Shown here piece after piece: positions 30,814 to 41,915 of a DNA stretch of 64,000 nt. The notes beneath the pieces are model-generated. The model ran no database searches. It was not told the origin of the DNA and saw nothing but the letters and a program-made list of their open reading frames with translations. A program made the translations under genes and the position numbers. Each line of letters opens with the position of its first letter. Position 1 is the first letter of the stretch. Source of the stretch: Nothopassalora personata (lineage: Eukaryota; Ascomycota; Dothideomycetes; Mycosphaerellales; Mycosphaerellaceae). The stretch spans positions 7,564,001-7,628,000 of the forward strand of contig CM066287.1 in assembly GCA_033816765.1 (NCBI GenBank), read 5' to 3'.

Positions 30814-32097
30814 TTATGGTGTCTCATGTTGCGGAGATTCTGACGAAGGACTTAGGGATGATTGAGATTTGTCCGACATCCGACGGCTATGCTCACTTGC
30901 TGCCAGCGCCAGGCTGTTCAGTCCGTTAGACAGGCCTGGAGATGGGTAGCTGTAGTGAAGTGTGTCTGGGTCGATCATGGGTGCAGCTGATGGAACGAAC
31001 TCGAGTGAATTTGCGAAGCTAGATCGATGGAGTTGTGGTCGGGTCGCGTTGAGGTCAGGCATTGCCATTGGAAGTGCTGGCACTGGACCCGGATCCATGG
31101 CGTTAAGGAAGTACGGCCCACTCTGAGGTAGACCGCTCATCATGGCGGCTTCTGCTGCCTGTTGCTGCTGCTGTTGCTGCTGTTGCTGAGCGTGTTGAGC
31201 TTGCACCGCCTGTGCGACAGACTGTACTTGCGCCTGTTGCGCTTGGTCGGCTAGTTGCTGCTCTACAGCAGCCTCCAGCTGTGGCTCGACCTTCACAGCA
31301 GTCTTCTTCGCAGGCTTCGCAGGCTTCTTGACCTTGGAGTCGTCGGCCGTTCGAGATGACCCGCGGCCGTTGTGGTGTGTTCGGCGGTGCTGCTCCATGT
31401 TGTCCTTCCTCGTGAACGCCTTGTTGCACTCGGGGCAGAATGCATCCTTCTTCCCCGTGTGCTTCTTTGCGTGCCGTGCGGCGTGGCCTGAGGTGGTGAA
31501 GAAATCGGTGCATCCGAATTGCTTCGCCATCGGACATGGGTACTGGTTCTTCTTCGGCTGGTTCTTGTTGTTCGACTGCTGCGACACTGTGGACAGGCGC
31601 GACGGCTCAGAAGATGAAGAATTTGACCCGCGATACACTGCGTTGGGTGGCGCCTGTTGCTGTGGAAGTTGTTGCTGAGGCGCCATTTGCGCGGGCATAG
31701 GGTACGCTGTTGGCATCGCAACGGTGGGGTCCGGGATTGGCGGGTACATGGACGCGTTTGGGTCGTCCATTTTGGCGTAATGGTTGTTGGCCAAGTAATA
31801 TTGCTGGTAGTGCTGCTGCTGTTGGTGTTTCGGTGGCAGTGCGCGCGTCGCCTGACCGAAGCCGCCGTCAAAGCTGGGTGTAAGCGGAGACGGCGTCGAG
31901 AAGGCACGCGAATCACTGGAATCCGAGCGCGACAGCTGTGGCGTTTGTGGAGAAAGCGACGGCGTCGAGGTGCACGATGTTGTTCGCGAGTGTGCTGTCA
32001 GCTGTGGAAGCTGGAGTTTTGTAGGCGCAGCGGCTACGTCACCACTGTCGTTGAGTAGTGATATCTTGCGTCCCGTTGCGTTATAACCGTCCATCAT
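30814..32097 (-). CDS. C2H2 zinc-finger transcription factor (NRG1/FlbC-type fingers)
   Basis: Single exon, 427 residues from the ATG at 32097. The frame stays open upstream only to a near-cognate codon, so that part is taken as 5' leader. The N-terminal half is Ser/Thr/Pro and Gln-rich, as in activation or repression domains. Two tandem fingers lie at 188-213 (an unusual C-x7-C, then x12-H-x3-H within CTDFFTTSGHAARHAKKH) and 221-241 (CPECNKAFTRKDNMEQHRRTH). A basic stretch KVKKPAKPAKK follows as a likely nuclear signal, then a polyglutamine tract of about ten residues. The TTSGHxARH...RKDN pattern resembles NRG1/FlbC regulators of stress and development. Exact orthology and targets are unknown. 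Confidence 0.88.
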   Translation of the reverse strand: MMDGYNATGRKISLLNDSGDVAAAPTKLQLPQLTAHSRTTSCTSTPSLSPQTPQLSRSDSSDSRAFSTPSPLTPSFDGGFGQATRALPPKHQQQQHYQQYYLANNHYAKMDDPNASMYPPIPDPTVAMPTAYPMPAQMAPQQQLPQQQAPPNAVYRGSNSSSSEPSRLSTVSQQSNNKNQPKKNQYPCPMAKQFGCTDFFTTSGHAARHAKKHTGKKDAFCPECNKAFTRKDNMEQHRRTHHNGRGSSRTADDSKVKKPAKPAKKTAVKVEPQLEAAVEQQLADQAQQAQVQSVAQAVQAQHAQQQQQQQQQQAAEAAMMSGLPQSGPYFLNAMDPGPVPALPMAMPDLNATRPQLHRSSFANSLEFVPSAAPMIDPDTLHYSYPSPGLSNGLNSLALAASEHSRRMSDKSQSSLSPSSESPQHETP

Positions 32098-35000
32098 GTG
32101 ATAGCCAGCTTCGTGACGATGTGTCGGCGAGTGAATGAGAACAGCTTCGAGTCGGAGGCGAGCTGTTGGTAATGGGGTTGGTGGAAGCGAGACGGGCAAG
32201 AGTCTGTTGAATTGACGCGTCTTGGTGAGGCTGTCTGTGTGTTGTGGTGATAATGCTGCGTTTCCTTTCCTAGAGAGGCGCGCTGAGGTGTTGATGCACG
32301 AGAGGATCTGCTGCTGGCACAAGAGAGGGAGGAGCGATACTTGAGACTCGCGCGTGGGAACTGGTACAGTCTAAGAGCACAGTGCGGGACGAAGGTTACA
32401 GGCCAGCGGCAGGATAGTGAGCAAAGCGTTCATCATCCCAGCGCATCCCGAGGGGCCATGGAGGTAGATGAGGCGAGCAAGAGAGGGTCAAGCAGAGACC
32501 CTGGATATATGCAACACTTGAACCGCACGCTTCCGTGGCAGCAGTGTGGCTGCTGGCGACCGCGTGCTGGGTACCGAGCAGAATTGGGCAGAGCAGCCAA
32601 GTCCGTCATGCTCAGTGCGCCGGAATGCCTCCCTGCAGAGGCGCTTTGCCCACAACCTTAACCGCTGTTCTGCACTCACCATCGCCGATGCGCGCAAACC
32701 ATGTCAGGGTCATCGCCGCCAAGCTGTGGCTTCCTCTGCACACCGCGCCGGCGACATCAAATGCCATGAAAGGACGACGAGGACGTGAATGCGCAGGCTG
32801 CGTTTGCACGTCTACCCAGGTATCATCACAACTTCCCAGCTGTGCTCGACGCTGCTGTGCTTCGCAGTTTCGATCGCTGCGTCTGCGGGCAGCCGCTGCG
32901 GTGAAACAGGCCTGCCCTGGTACGCACCCACCTCTAGCCTGTTGTCTTCAGATCGAGATCGCAACCCGCACACGCTCACATCACTACCGCCAGCAAATTT
33001 GCCTCCGTCCTGCCAAGTGATGGCGTGTGAAGACCCGGTGATATGAGACGGTCCTGAGTCGGAACGCATGCAAATACTACTACTATGTGTCGCCGACAGG
33101 GCAACATTGTGATCCTCAGTCGACGCCTGCGTTGATGCTTGTTCTCCTCGTGCAGCGTGTGCAGCCACGATAAGGGCCTCAGGTCCCGCTCACCATGCCA
33201 TGGTGGCTTGACTCTCACGCATTGAGTTTGATGTTTCTGGAACTCGTGACACCTGCGTTGGGATTCCGTTGCCTCCCCTACACAGACAATGTCAGCGATA
33301 CCGCGCTGCGCAACCCGAAGCTGTCACCCGCCATGCACGTCCTGCTTCATCTAGACCTGGTGGCTTGCCTTATTGATTTGAGCGCATGCACCGGGTGTTC
33401 TGTAGCACTCCACGAAACCTTCTTAGTACGAGAGCAGCCTTCTGTCACGACCACCAACCACTGTAGCTGGGATCGTCGTTGGTTCTGCCCTGCGCTTCTC
33501 CCACACCAGCCCATGCTATCTCGGTTTCGGCGAAAGTCGTTTAGCTTCGAGCCGTACAGTACACTCAACCTCTAGCTTCGATCGTGATCCACTCTATTCC
33601 TTGTAGTAGCCAACCAGAGGTATGAATAAGCCTATTGAACACTACCGGTTGTGTTTCAAGGCCGTGACAATACAGACCCGCGCACTATTAAACCCTACAA
33701 CACCGTGGTCTGCAATTAATATTGTGCTTGAAGAGGCGAATCAATCTCTGAGACTCCGGTGGATTACGATCTGGTCCAGGGTGGCGTGTGGACTTGTCCT
33801 TTAGCGGCCGAAGCACATGGGCGCTGTTCCGAGGGCTCACAATTCCCGATCCCCTTGCTTTCCTCGATCGAGCTTGAGGGTCTTAGCTGCGCGCGCACCT
33901 GTCAAAATGCCAGAGGCTCATGTGCTGCCATCTGCGATCTCAAAGACCTTCCGCGGACCTGATACCCATGCTGCTTTAAAGCTTATGGTCGGTTCTTCCC
34001 ACTTTTCACAAGCGCGAGATACCCTTGCTCGACGCGTGCTTGTCACGTCCTGTAGAGATAATGGACTGCTTAGTGTGCCAGCCACAGCTGGGAGTCTTCA
34101 ACCCGAGCGCTCTGCGACGTCATGCGAAACGGCTCATCTGAGAAACTGCTGATGCTTGGTCGAGATGATATCATCTCCGATATCAGCAGTTTGACCCAGA
34201 GTTCTCGCGCGGATGTGCTCGACTCGGGCCCGGACAGCACTTTTCAACAACCATCGTCAGGAACAGCGAGTCACGGAACCTTCATGACTCGCTCCGTGCC
34301 ATCTCACGATCACGCAGAGTTCTTGGAGACTTCAGCTGTCACAAAGCAGGAAAGCTGCGGAGGGTTGGGATGCAAGAGCTTTCCCCCTCCTCGAAATCAC
34401 GATGTCCTATCAACATAAGCAGAGCAGTATCAAGATCCTACGCTACGCATCCCACATACCAACAACAATACGCGCCTAGCACTAGCTTATTGAGTGAATT
34501 TCTCTGCAGCACGGCTGGTCCTGCTACGCTACTGCCAGTAAGTGCTTCCCCGAGAAATTTCTCATTTTCATCGTCCGGGTCGAAAGATGACCCCTCCGTC
34601 ACACTGCGTCTGTGCTTCACTGACACAGCTGTGGCATCGGCAGAGCCACTTCTGCTATCACCTCTCTCGAACCATGAACTTCCTCGAACACGAGCGCGGA
34701 TCAATCTTCACACATGCTACTGGGAGATGATTCCAGCGCTCAAATGGCAAACTCCAAGCTCCCGCAACGGCTCGCAGCACATCGCCACCCATTATATGTC
34801 ACGCCGACCACTTCATTGGCCGAGCAACAGATCTTCGATCTCGCAGAAGGGCATCTGCAGATAGCTTGGTCGTTCCTCGTAACAACGACGCTATCGAGGG
34901 ACGAGCTCTGTCGGACATGCGTCCGTCGTTATATCGTGTAGGTGCAGTGCTGCCAAGCATGCCAGCGATAGCTACCTCCTACTGCAGCAGTGCACAGTGG

Positions 35001-36375
35001 TGCTTAGTCCCGTATAGTCGATGTTCCGAGCAGTTGCCCTACGTGCTCCTCGCCATCTCTCATCTCCTGTGAGGGGTCTGTTCGCAATAGGAGGGTGCTT
35101 GCACAGGCGCTTGGGCTAGCAGGCGCACTACGGGACCGAGGACATTGATCAACATCATCAGTGCGTGTGTTATTGTGTACCAGCCAGCCGTGCCAGCGCA
35201 TCTTGCCTCTGAGAGTGCCATTCACTCCAGAATCTGACTGCGCTTTGCGAGCAACAGCTCGTTACAACAAGGGACTCGAAACAGTAATTAGTGCAAATTA
35301 CTCGCAAGGCCTCGTTGCCCTCAAGAAGTCTTCAAAAGTTGTGTTTCTATGCCAACGTAACGCAGTTTTGGTTCCTCGAGTCCGTGGTGGCCCTTTGCCT
35401 CGTGCGGCGTGTACAAGGGTTCTGCCTCAGATTATCTGCAGCTTTTCGTCAAGGGTTTCAAACGGGCTCGTCTCCGTCAGCTGCACGACTGCAGATCCCT
35501 TACACAGCATCACCGATCTCTGCAAAACACGATCCCTTGCCAGGAGCGCACGGAAGCAGCACGGAATGGCGACGTGCAGTGGCGCAGGCAGTCTCTGACA
35601 AACGGCGATGCCGTGACAGGACTTCACCGCTAGTCATGAAAAGCAAGAGTAATGTGCTGCGCGATCAGTCGGCAGTAGCGTTGTAACTACTCAATCTCCC
35701 GGCCTTTTTGCTTGACTCAGGAAAGTCAAGTGACTCAAGCCAGTATCAAACCACGAAAGAATGTGAAACATTGGGTCACGAAGAAGTACGAGAGCGTCTC
35801 TGCTGCGTTTCCGCGCCTGATCCAAGTGTGATCGATTGTTCACATACAGTCTCTCGTTCGGGTTTATGTGCTGTCTCATGTATAACCACGCTGTGGCTTC
35901 GGTTGCGCCTATATGTTGCTGTCGTTATATTGTCGCCGTGCTGTGGTTGAGATGCATGTTGACTCGTAGACGCACTTGAGCGGTGTCCCTCGATACAGCA
36001 TCCTTGATCCATGCTTGACGCTCCTGGTGAACCTGCTTTCGGAGCTTTGGACTCATGTTTGAAGCTTGTTTGAACATGCTTCAGGGTCAGAGCAAGTTGC
36101 AGAGTCGTGCAGGCTTCGTTGTGTGTGGTCGCTGATATTGGCGCCATTATTGTGAGAGTGTTCTCGTTTCGCGTACCTTGTGAAGGAAGGGTTTGGTTGT
36201 GACTGAACTCTTTATCATGACAACTCCTTCTGAGGCTCAGGGTCAGGGAGGCTGGCCACTATAGAAAAGCTGTGAAACGTGACAGCCATCGTTTTGGGAT
36301 CCGTGTATCAACGCGATGGTCTCGACCTCATCGGCGGCATTCACTCGATCCAAACAAGATGTAGTATTGAGAGTT
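32098..36375. other. 4.3 kb stretch without recognisable genes
   Basis: Includes the presumed long promoter of the zinc-finger gene and the 3' flank of the GST gene. Open frames are short, overlapping and family-less. A two-tier palindrome lies at 34143-34192. RIP-like A/T bias is absent, so this is not a transposon graveyard. Confidence 0.5.
34143..34192. repeat. two-tier palindrome
   Basis: Outer arms aaactgctgat (34143-34153) and atcagcagttt (34182-34192) are exact complements. Between them sits a perfect 16-base palindrome gagatgatatcatctc (34162-34177). It could form a hairpin or bind a dimeric protein; function unknown. Confidence 0.75.
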
Positions 36376-37197
36376 CTATGGCAGACCCCCGCCAGAATTG
36401 ATCGCTTCTCGTACTTGAGATGTATTTGGCCGATTCTCAGCGTACCGCTCGTAGCTGTCCAAATACAGCTCGTCATCGCTTGTGGTCTTCTTCACAGGCT
36501 CACTGTCTTCCACAGCACGAACCCAGTTTTCCCAACGACTGCCAGGTTCTGGGTCCGGCCAGCCACGGTACGGCTTCAGCACCTTGTCCAGACGTACAAT
36601 CCATGGAGCAAGCTGTACGTCAACAAATGTCATTTCTGAGCCGAGGAAGAATGGTCCTGTAGGATCAGCTGCGTCGACCGCCTTGGAGATTTGTTCCTTG
36701 AGGTTGCCAGCGAACTTGACCTGATCATCAGGGTCCTGCGCTTGAAGATACCTGTAGAATGCTGGAATGATGTTACGGTTGATGTGATCCGACCATAATC
36801 TCGACGAAGCTCGCAGTTTAGGATCTTTCGGTAGCAGTGCTTTCCCTTGCTGGAGATCCTCAAGATACTCCATCAGGACTGTGGACTCATAGCAGCCCCA
36901 TTCGCCATGTCGAAGTGCTGGCACCAGGCCTCGCGGGTTGATGTCAAGCAATAGCTTCGGCTTGCGGTACACGTCGACTTCGACGTACTGGTAGTCAAGC
37001 CCTTTGAGCTCGAGGGAAATCCAGACGCGGTGGACGAAAGGACAGAAGCAGCTGCCATACAGTTTGAGATCATGCTCCGCCGAGTGTGCCTGAACAGTCT
37101 TCCATGCTTCGCCAGTAGCTCGCTTGTGATAAGTCTTCTTCGTGGCGTCGCCGCCTTGGTTCGGATCAAGGTCATTTGAGCTTCCATTGGTAGACAT
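36376..37197 (-). CDS. omega-type glutathione S-transferase
   Basis: Intronless, 273 residues from the ATG at 37197. The thioredoxin-fold N-terminal domain starts near residue 43 (LKLYGSCFCPFVHRVWISLELKG) with a catalytic Cys52 in CPF, the omega-class pattern. It continues with DINPRGLVPAL (cis-Pro), then ESTVLMEYLED. The helical C-terminal domain ends near residue 245. Omega GSTs act as thiol transferases or dehydroascorbate reductases rather than classic conjugating enzymes. An in-frame ATG at 37329 would add 44 residues with Arg and no acidic residue, resembling a mitochondrial leader. It is divergent from the eIF3h gene. Confidence 0.9.
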   Translation of the reverse strand: MSTNGSSNDLDPNQGGDATKKTYHKRATGEAWKTVQAHSAEHDLKLYGSCFCPFVHRVWISLELKGLDYQYVEVDVYRKPKLLLDINPRGLVPALRHGEWGCYESTVLMEYLEDLQQGKALLPKDPKLRASSRLWSDHINRNIIPAFYRYLQAQDPDDQVKFAGNLKEQISKAVDAADPTGPFFLGSEMTFVDVQLAPWIVRLDKVLKPYRGWPDPEPGSRWENWVRAVEDSEPVKKTTSDDELYLDSYERYAENRPNTSQVREAINSGGGLP

Positions 37198-37842
37198 CCT
37201 GGTGAATGGACTTCCAATCCTGCAATGTGTGCACCTGTTCCAGCTCAGAAAGAGTGCTGGAGTTCGTGGTAAGATAGAGCTGCTGGGTAGACTGAGACTC
37301 GCAACTACTAGATTCCTGGTCAGTAGCATTGAGAGCAAATTGATGATGCAGCTCTTCACGGCGAGATCAGTAAGTACATGTACAGCAGGAAAGATGATGC
37401 AATACTGCCCCCCGTGCGCTGCCGACTGCGCTGTGTTCACGAGACAGGCGCGTGCTTCATAGCAGCGCCTGACGCGTGCCTGAGAAGGAAGTATACTTCC
37501 CTGCAGTGTGCATCAGGCGTTATTCCCGCCTCATATCGTTAAAGACGAAGCATGTGACTCCTGGACAGAGGATGTTGTGAAAGGAGCACACTCGGCGCCA
37601 AGCCCCTACCTCTCGAGTCTCGACAACAATCCGCACGCATCGGGTAAATTGCGGGGCTTCCTTTCGAAATTCTGAACTTCATCGCGACGTTGATTTGCGG
37701 TTGACTACATAGCCGACACGCCTCCCAGCACGTAGCATATCATCGCCCTAGAGCCACCGACAGCGACCGCCGAGTCCAGATAAATCACCCCGAACAGCGC
37801 ACACACAAACACGCAAACATACACACAAACGGTCTCGCAATC
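37198..37842. other. divergent promoter, GST / eIF3h
   Basis: About 645 bases. It includes a possible leader for the longer GST form (start at 37329) and CA-rich sequence just upstream of the eIF3h start. Confidence 0.6.
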
Positions 37843-39023
37843 ATGGCGGAGATATCGATCAAGGACACGCCCATCGCGGAGGTGAGAATAGAGGCGCTGG
37901 TGGTTATGCGCATCATCAAGCACGCCTCGCAGACGTTCCCGACACCGACTACTGGCTTCCTCGTCGGTATGGACGAAGGATCCCAGCTCCAGGTCACCAA
38001 CTCGTTCCCGTACCCGGCCGCAGTCGGCGAGGCACAGACAAACACAGATCCATACCACCAGCAAGACGCAGCGCAGCTCGCGGCGGCAGCACCACGTGCG
38101 AAGAGCAATGTCGCATACCAGGCAGAGATGGTCAAGTTCCTGCGCGAAGTCAACACAGATGCACAGAGTGTGGGGTGGTACATCAGCACAAGCATGGGCA
38201 ACTTCGTCAACCAGAACTTCATTGAGAACCAGTACTTCTTCCAGCGCGCGACCGACGAGAAGACTGTGGCACTTGTTTTCGACGTGTCAAGGAGCAGCCA
38301 AGGAAGTCTGTGCTTGAAGGCATACAGATTGTCACCCAGCTTCATGGCGGCTTACAAGGAGGGCAAATTCACCACTGAGAGGTATGTTCAGATTCCCCAC
38401 CACTGTGTCATCAACATCGGTCACTGACTCACTTTATTCATAGTATCCAAAAGTCCAAGCTCCGGTACCAGGATATCCTCGTGGAATTGCCACTTCAAGT
38501 CCACAACTCTCACCTCCTGACTGCATTCCTCCACCAACTACCACAGCAGCCACCCGTGAAGTCCGAGCTCGAGTTCCCATCATCTCTTGCTGAGCTTTCC
38601 CGTGACCCAAGCATCACTTCCACGCCACTTGCACCGAACCTTGAAAGCCTAGACCTTTCTATCGACCCGTTCCTCGAGAAGACTTGCGATCTTCTCCTCG
38701 AGAGCATTGAGAACCACCAAACTGAGAACAACAACGCACAGTACTACCAGCGGTCTTTGGCGAGAGAGCAGGCCAAAATTCAGCAATGGCAGCAGAAGCG
38801 CAAGTCCGAGAATGCTCTCCGCGTGCAGCAGAAGCAGCCACCTCTCCCAGAAGACGAGTGGCAAAAGCTCTTTAAGCTTCCTCAGGAACCATCACGCCTC
38901 GAGTCCCTGCTCGTTGGCAGGCAGGTTGAGCAATATGCCAGACAAGTCGATGGCTTCTCGGCAGTTGTCAGCGCAAAGATGTTCGGCGTGAAAGGCAACC
39001 TTTTGCCTGGCGAGACTGCTTAG
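37843..39023 (+). CDS. translation initiation factor eIF3 subunit h
   Basis: Exon 1 is 37843-38381 and exon 2 38444-39023, giving 372 residues. An MPN domain starts at once ([17 protein letters not shown], then [20 protein letters not shown]) and contains [20 protein letters not shown]. The JAMM zinc ligands are not complete, as expected for the non-catalytic eIF3h subunit. The C-terminal half has [18 protein letters not shown] and a helical segment [19 protein letters not shown]. Splicing with donor GTATGT joins TTES to IQKSKL. It is a component of the initiation complex in filamentous fungi (absent from budding yeast). Confidence 0.95.
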
Positions 39024-39666
39024 GCTGGTCGGTTATGTGTAAAGACAAGGTCGGGTATTGCATAGCGAGGCGTTCAAGGGGTAGAAATGTCCAGGTATGG
39101 CATCACGGTAAACGAGAGGAGGCCTGATGATATCAGCCACTGATTCTCTCACTGTAGTGAGAAGGCATCTCGAAAGGTCCACAGCTGACCGCACTATGCA
39201 AAGTACGATTCAATGTCCAAGTTGACTTTGTAAAGGAAGACTTTTCAATTCCTCGTTTCCCTCGCCCATGTTCGGGAACCGAGATCCTCCTTCCAGCAAA
39301 CAGGATGCAGGAGCTGGAGCCCGGCTTCAATATGGACATAAGATCTGATACTCAAATCAGCTCCGCAGCAGTGGTCCTTTTGTCTTCTCATTAACCTCGT
39401 ATAATCTCGCCACCTCGCTGGTCGACCCTGCTCTCTTCGCCTGGCATGGAAAGAGGGGCCTACAGCTGGCTCACTATGGCAAGGACGATCACATGTCGTG
39501 GTCAACCTTGCGACCGAAGACTTTTCGTCTACTCTGTCCGTACCTCACTAGACACCACACTTTCCACCTCACTGCTGGACCACCACATAGCACCTTGAAG
39601 CTATTGTTCACCACCAACACTACCACGAAAGCAACTTCTTTGCTCCTTCCAACAACTGTTACCACC
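39024..39666. other. eIF3h 3' flank and upstream region of a small gene
   Basis: No gene is recognised in these 640 bases. Confidence 0.5.
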
Positions 39667-40117
39667 ATGTCGTCTCCCTCGAAGCAGCAAGAGTGGGATG
39701 GAGATGAGCCAAAGCTGAGTGAAGCCGAGCTTGGTGAGCCATGGTTGAGAAGAAAGCAGAAACTTCCTGCTGACTATGAATGTAGATGCCTACATCATCT
39801 CTGTTCCGGACCTTACGAAGTCAAAGAAGCCTGCCACAGCCAGCGAACCACCAGCTACTCCGATCAAGGGTAATAAGAAGAGTAAGAACCTGGTCGATGC
39901 CAGTACGCCGAGCACCACAGGCGACCGCAGCCCATCCAAGTCAGACCCAGGTATATACACTAGTGAGGAGGGCACACCGTCCAAGAAGAAGGCTCACGGC
40001 TGGTTAGTCCCATATGCGGAAGCAATATCGTTTGAACATGCTTGCTAACGATATGATAGGTACGGAACCGACGCTAGGGCAATCATCAGCCCACTCAAAG
40101 GCTTCCGCAAGGCTTAG
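39667..40117 (+). CDS. small disordered protein, three exons, unknown function
   Basis: Exons 39667-39733, 39786-40002 and 40060-40117 give 113 residues. Both introns have good signals: GTGAGC with CTGAC and TAG, then GTTAGT with CTAAC and TAG. Splicing joins frames that would otherwise stop. The product is Ser/Thr/Pro/Lys-rich and probably disordered, with a short defined segment DAYIISVPDLTKSKK. The last exon encodes a compact tail, joined as HGWYGTDARAIISPLKGFRK. I do not recognise it. The splice structure supports a real gene; the tail is the part most likely to be conserved. Confidence 0.6.
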
Positions 40118-41915
40118 GACGCTGTGACATGGGGTAAATTCCACGATGAGGAGGTGATGATAGGGTAAACACAAAAGCTTTGCACTATGATATTGATGTA
40201 CGATAAGAGATGGACGCGAAGTCGGTGAAAGATGGCCTGAGATTGCCGTCAGGAGTAGCTGGCGACCATGTCATAGTGCGAATAATGAAGTAATACCTGC
40301 AGAATGTCCCGTCGCTTTCCACACCCCAACTTGCGACTCCTAGATCCCGCAGCCTGCATTTCCACAATATATTAAATGGAACAGCGCGCTATGCAACAGC
40401 GCTATACATATTCGCCGATTACCACGTTACCGACTAACACTGCCGTCGCACCAGGGGCAAATTCTCCGCGCGTATGACCGCTTGCGCTCCCTTTCCCCGA
40501 TCATAGGCTGGAGTGTGGTCTAAGGCTGCTATCAGGGACAGCTATCAGCCATATCACAAGGATGATGCTGCATTCATGTGTACCCCGTTTCCCGCAGATA
40601 TCATCGTCTTTCACATGCGATGATCTCGACGTTCACTTCCCAAACTCTCGACTTCATAGTATACTCGAGGAAATAGCGCTTCGTACTATGGACCTACGAG
40701 TTTTCGTGAGGTACCATGCCGTAGGACTCTGGGTTTGACGATGTGCCCATCCTCTTTCATATACACCTGCCTTTGCTTTCACCTCCTCAATCCCAGACTT
40801 TGACATGATCGCGACAGCACAAGCACTTCGTGCAACACCGTATAAGACCTTTCGCTAAATTCTTTGCTGCGGATAGCACTGTTGCTCTTTCAGAGGTAGA
40901 ATTCGGGCTAGTATAGACTGCTGCGCTGCGTGCCCCAGCTCCTGAGCAGTAGTGAAAGCTGCCAATGAGCTCATCTGACGGAGGCCAAGGCAATGCAGAG
41001 ATCTAGGAGCGCATCGCACAACATGCCATGGTTCCCCTGTTCCCGTTTAAATATCTGCAGCTAGCCTCAGCGGTCTGGCCAGACGCTTCACTTTCCATGC
41101 ACTTGTCTATGCCTCCTTCAAGCGAGCGACGAGATCTGGCAGATCATTCAAGTCGACGGAGAACGTCCTGCCCGAGCTGTTGTGGTTGATTTGCTTCCCG
41201 ATAGTCTACTTGTCGGCCTGCAACTCCCTGATGCGATCTTTTGCTCAGCGGCGAAGACGTGCCAGCTCAGAACATCGGATCTCTTCCCCTTGGTGACGAT
41301 ATTGATGCCAGCTTTGGCGTGGGCTAGGTCCTAACCAGAGTCGTGGTGGACACCGGTGATCTTGGTGAAGATTAGCTCTGCTAAGCCTGCGTGAGTGTGG
41401 CACCAGCAATGTAAGATAACCTGTGGTCTCATCTCTCAACTGCCTGTGAAGTAGAGCTCGCAGACTCGTCGCATGATGGCCATGGTGTAGTTCGTGCTTG
41501 TGCAGTTGAAGTGTTTGGTGAATGCGTTTGATTTGGTCCCGTGCATAGCCCCCTTCGCAGAAGGTCTTGGTGAAAGTGGCTTCGGAACTGCGAAGGTGTC
41601 CAACCCCGTTGGCGCTATCGGCGTGCCGGTTCTGTCCTTTGCGGCATTCTTCGTATGGTGGTGGAATTGCATATGTGTCAAGACCACCAAGGTGTCGAAA
41701 AAACACGCCGACGGCATTTCGAAGGAAGTCTGGCAATGTCCAGACCTGTCCAACATTAGAAGTTGCACGTTTAAGAAAAGACAAGCGAAGATCAAAGCCA
41801 TACGAGCACTATCTCATTCTATGGGTATACCTCTATTAAGCTCCAGCACAAGTGGGACTTGCAAGAAGTGTCAAACGTCGTCGAACGTATGATCGCGCAA
41901 TCCTCATCACCACCT
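40118..41915. other. 1.8 kb intergenic stretch, ino1 3' side
   Basis: Open frames on both strands at 41245-41890 overlap each other. A minus-strand stretch (for example KAGINIVTKGKRSDVLSWH near 41270-41330) might be a decayed coding piece but matches nothing I know. Confidence 0.45.

Noticed and set aside
32098..32322. 75-residue N-terminal extension of the zinc-finger protein
   Set aside because: The frame is open but lacks an ATG before 32097.
41245..41892. Overlapping frames of 132 and 179 residues on opposite strands
   Set aside because: Neither resembles a family; at best a decayed fragment on the minus strand.
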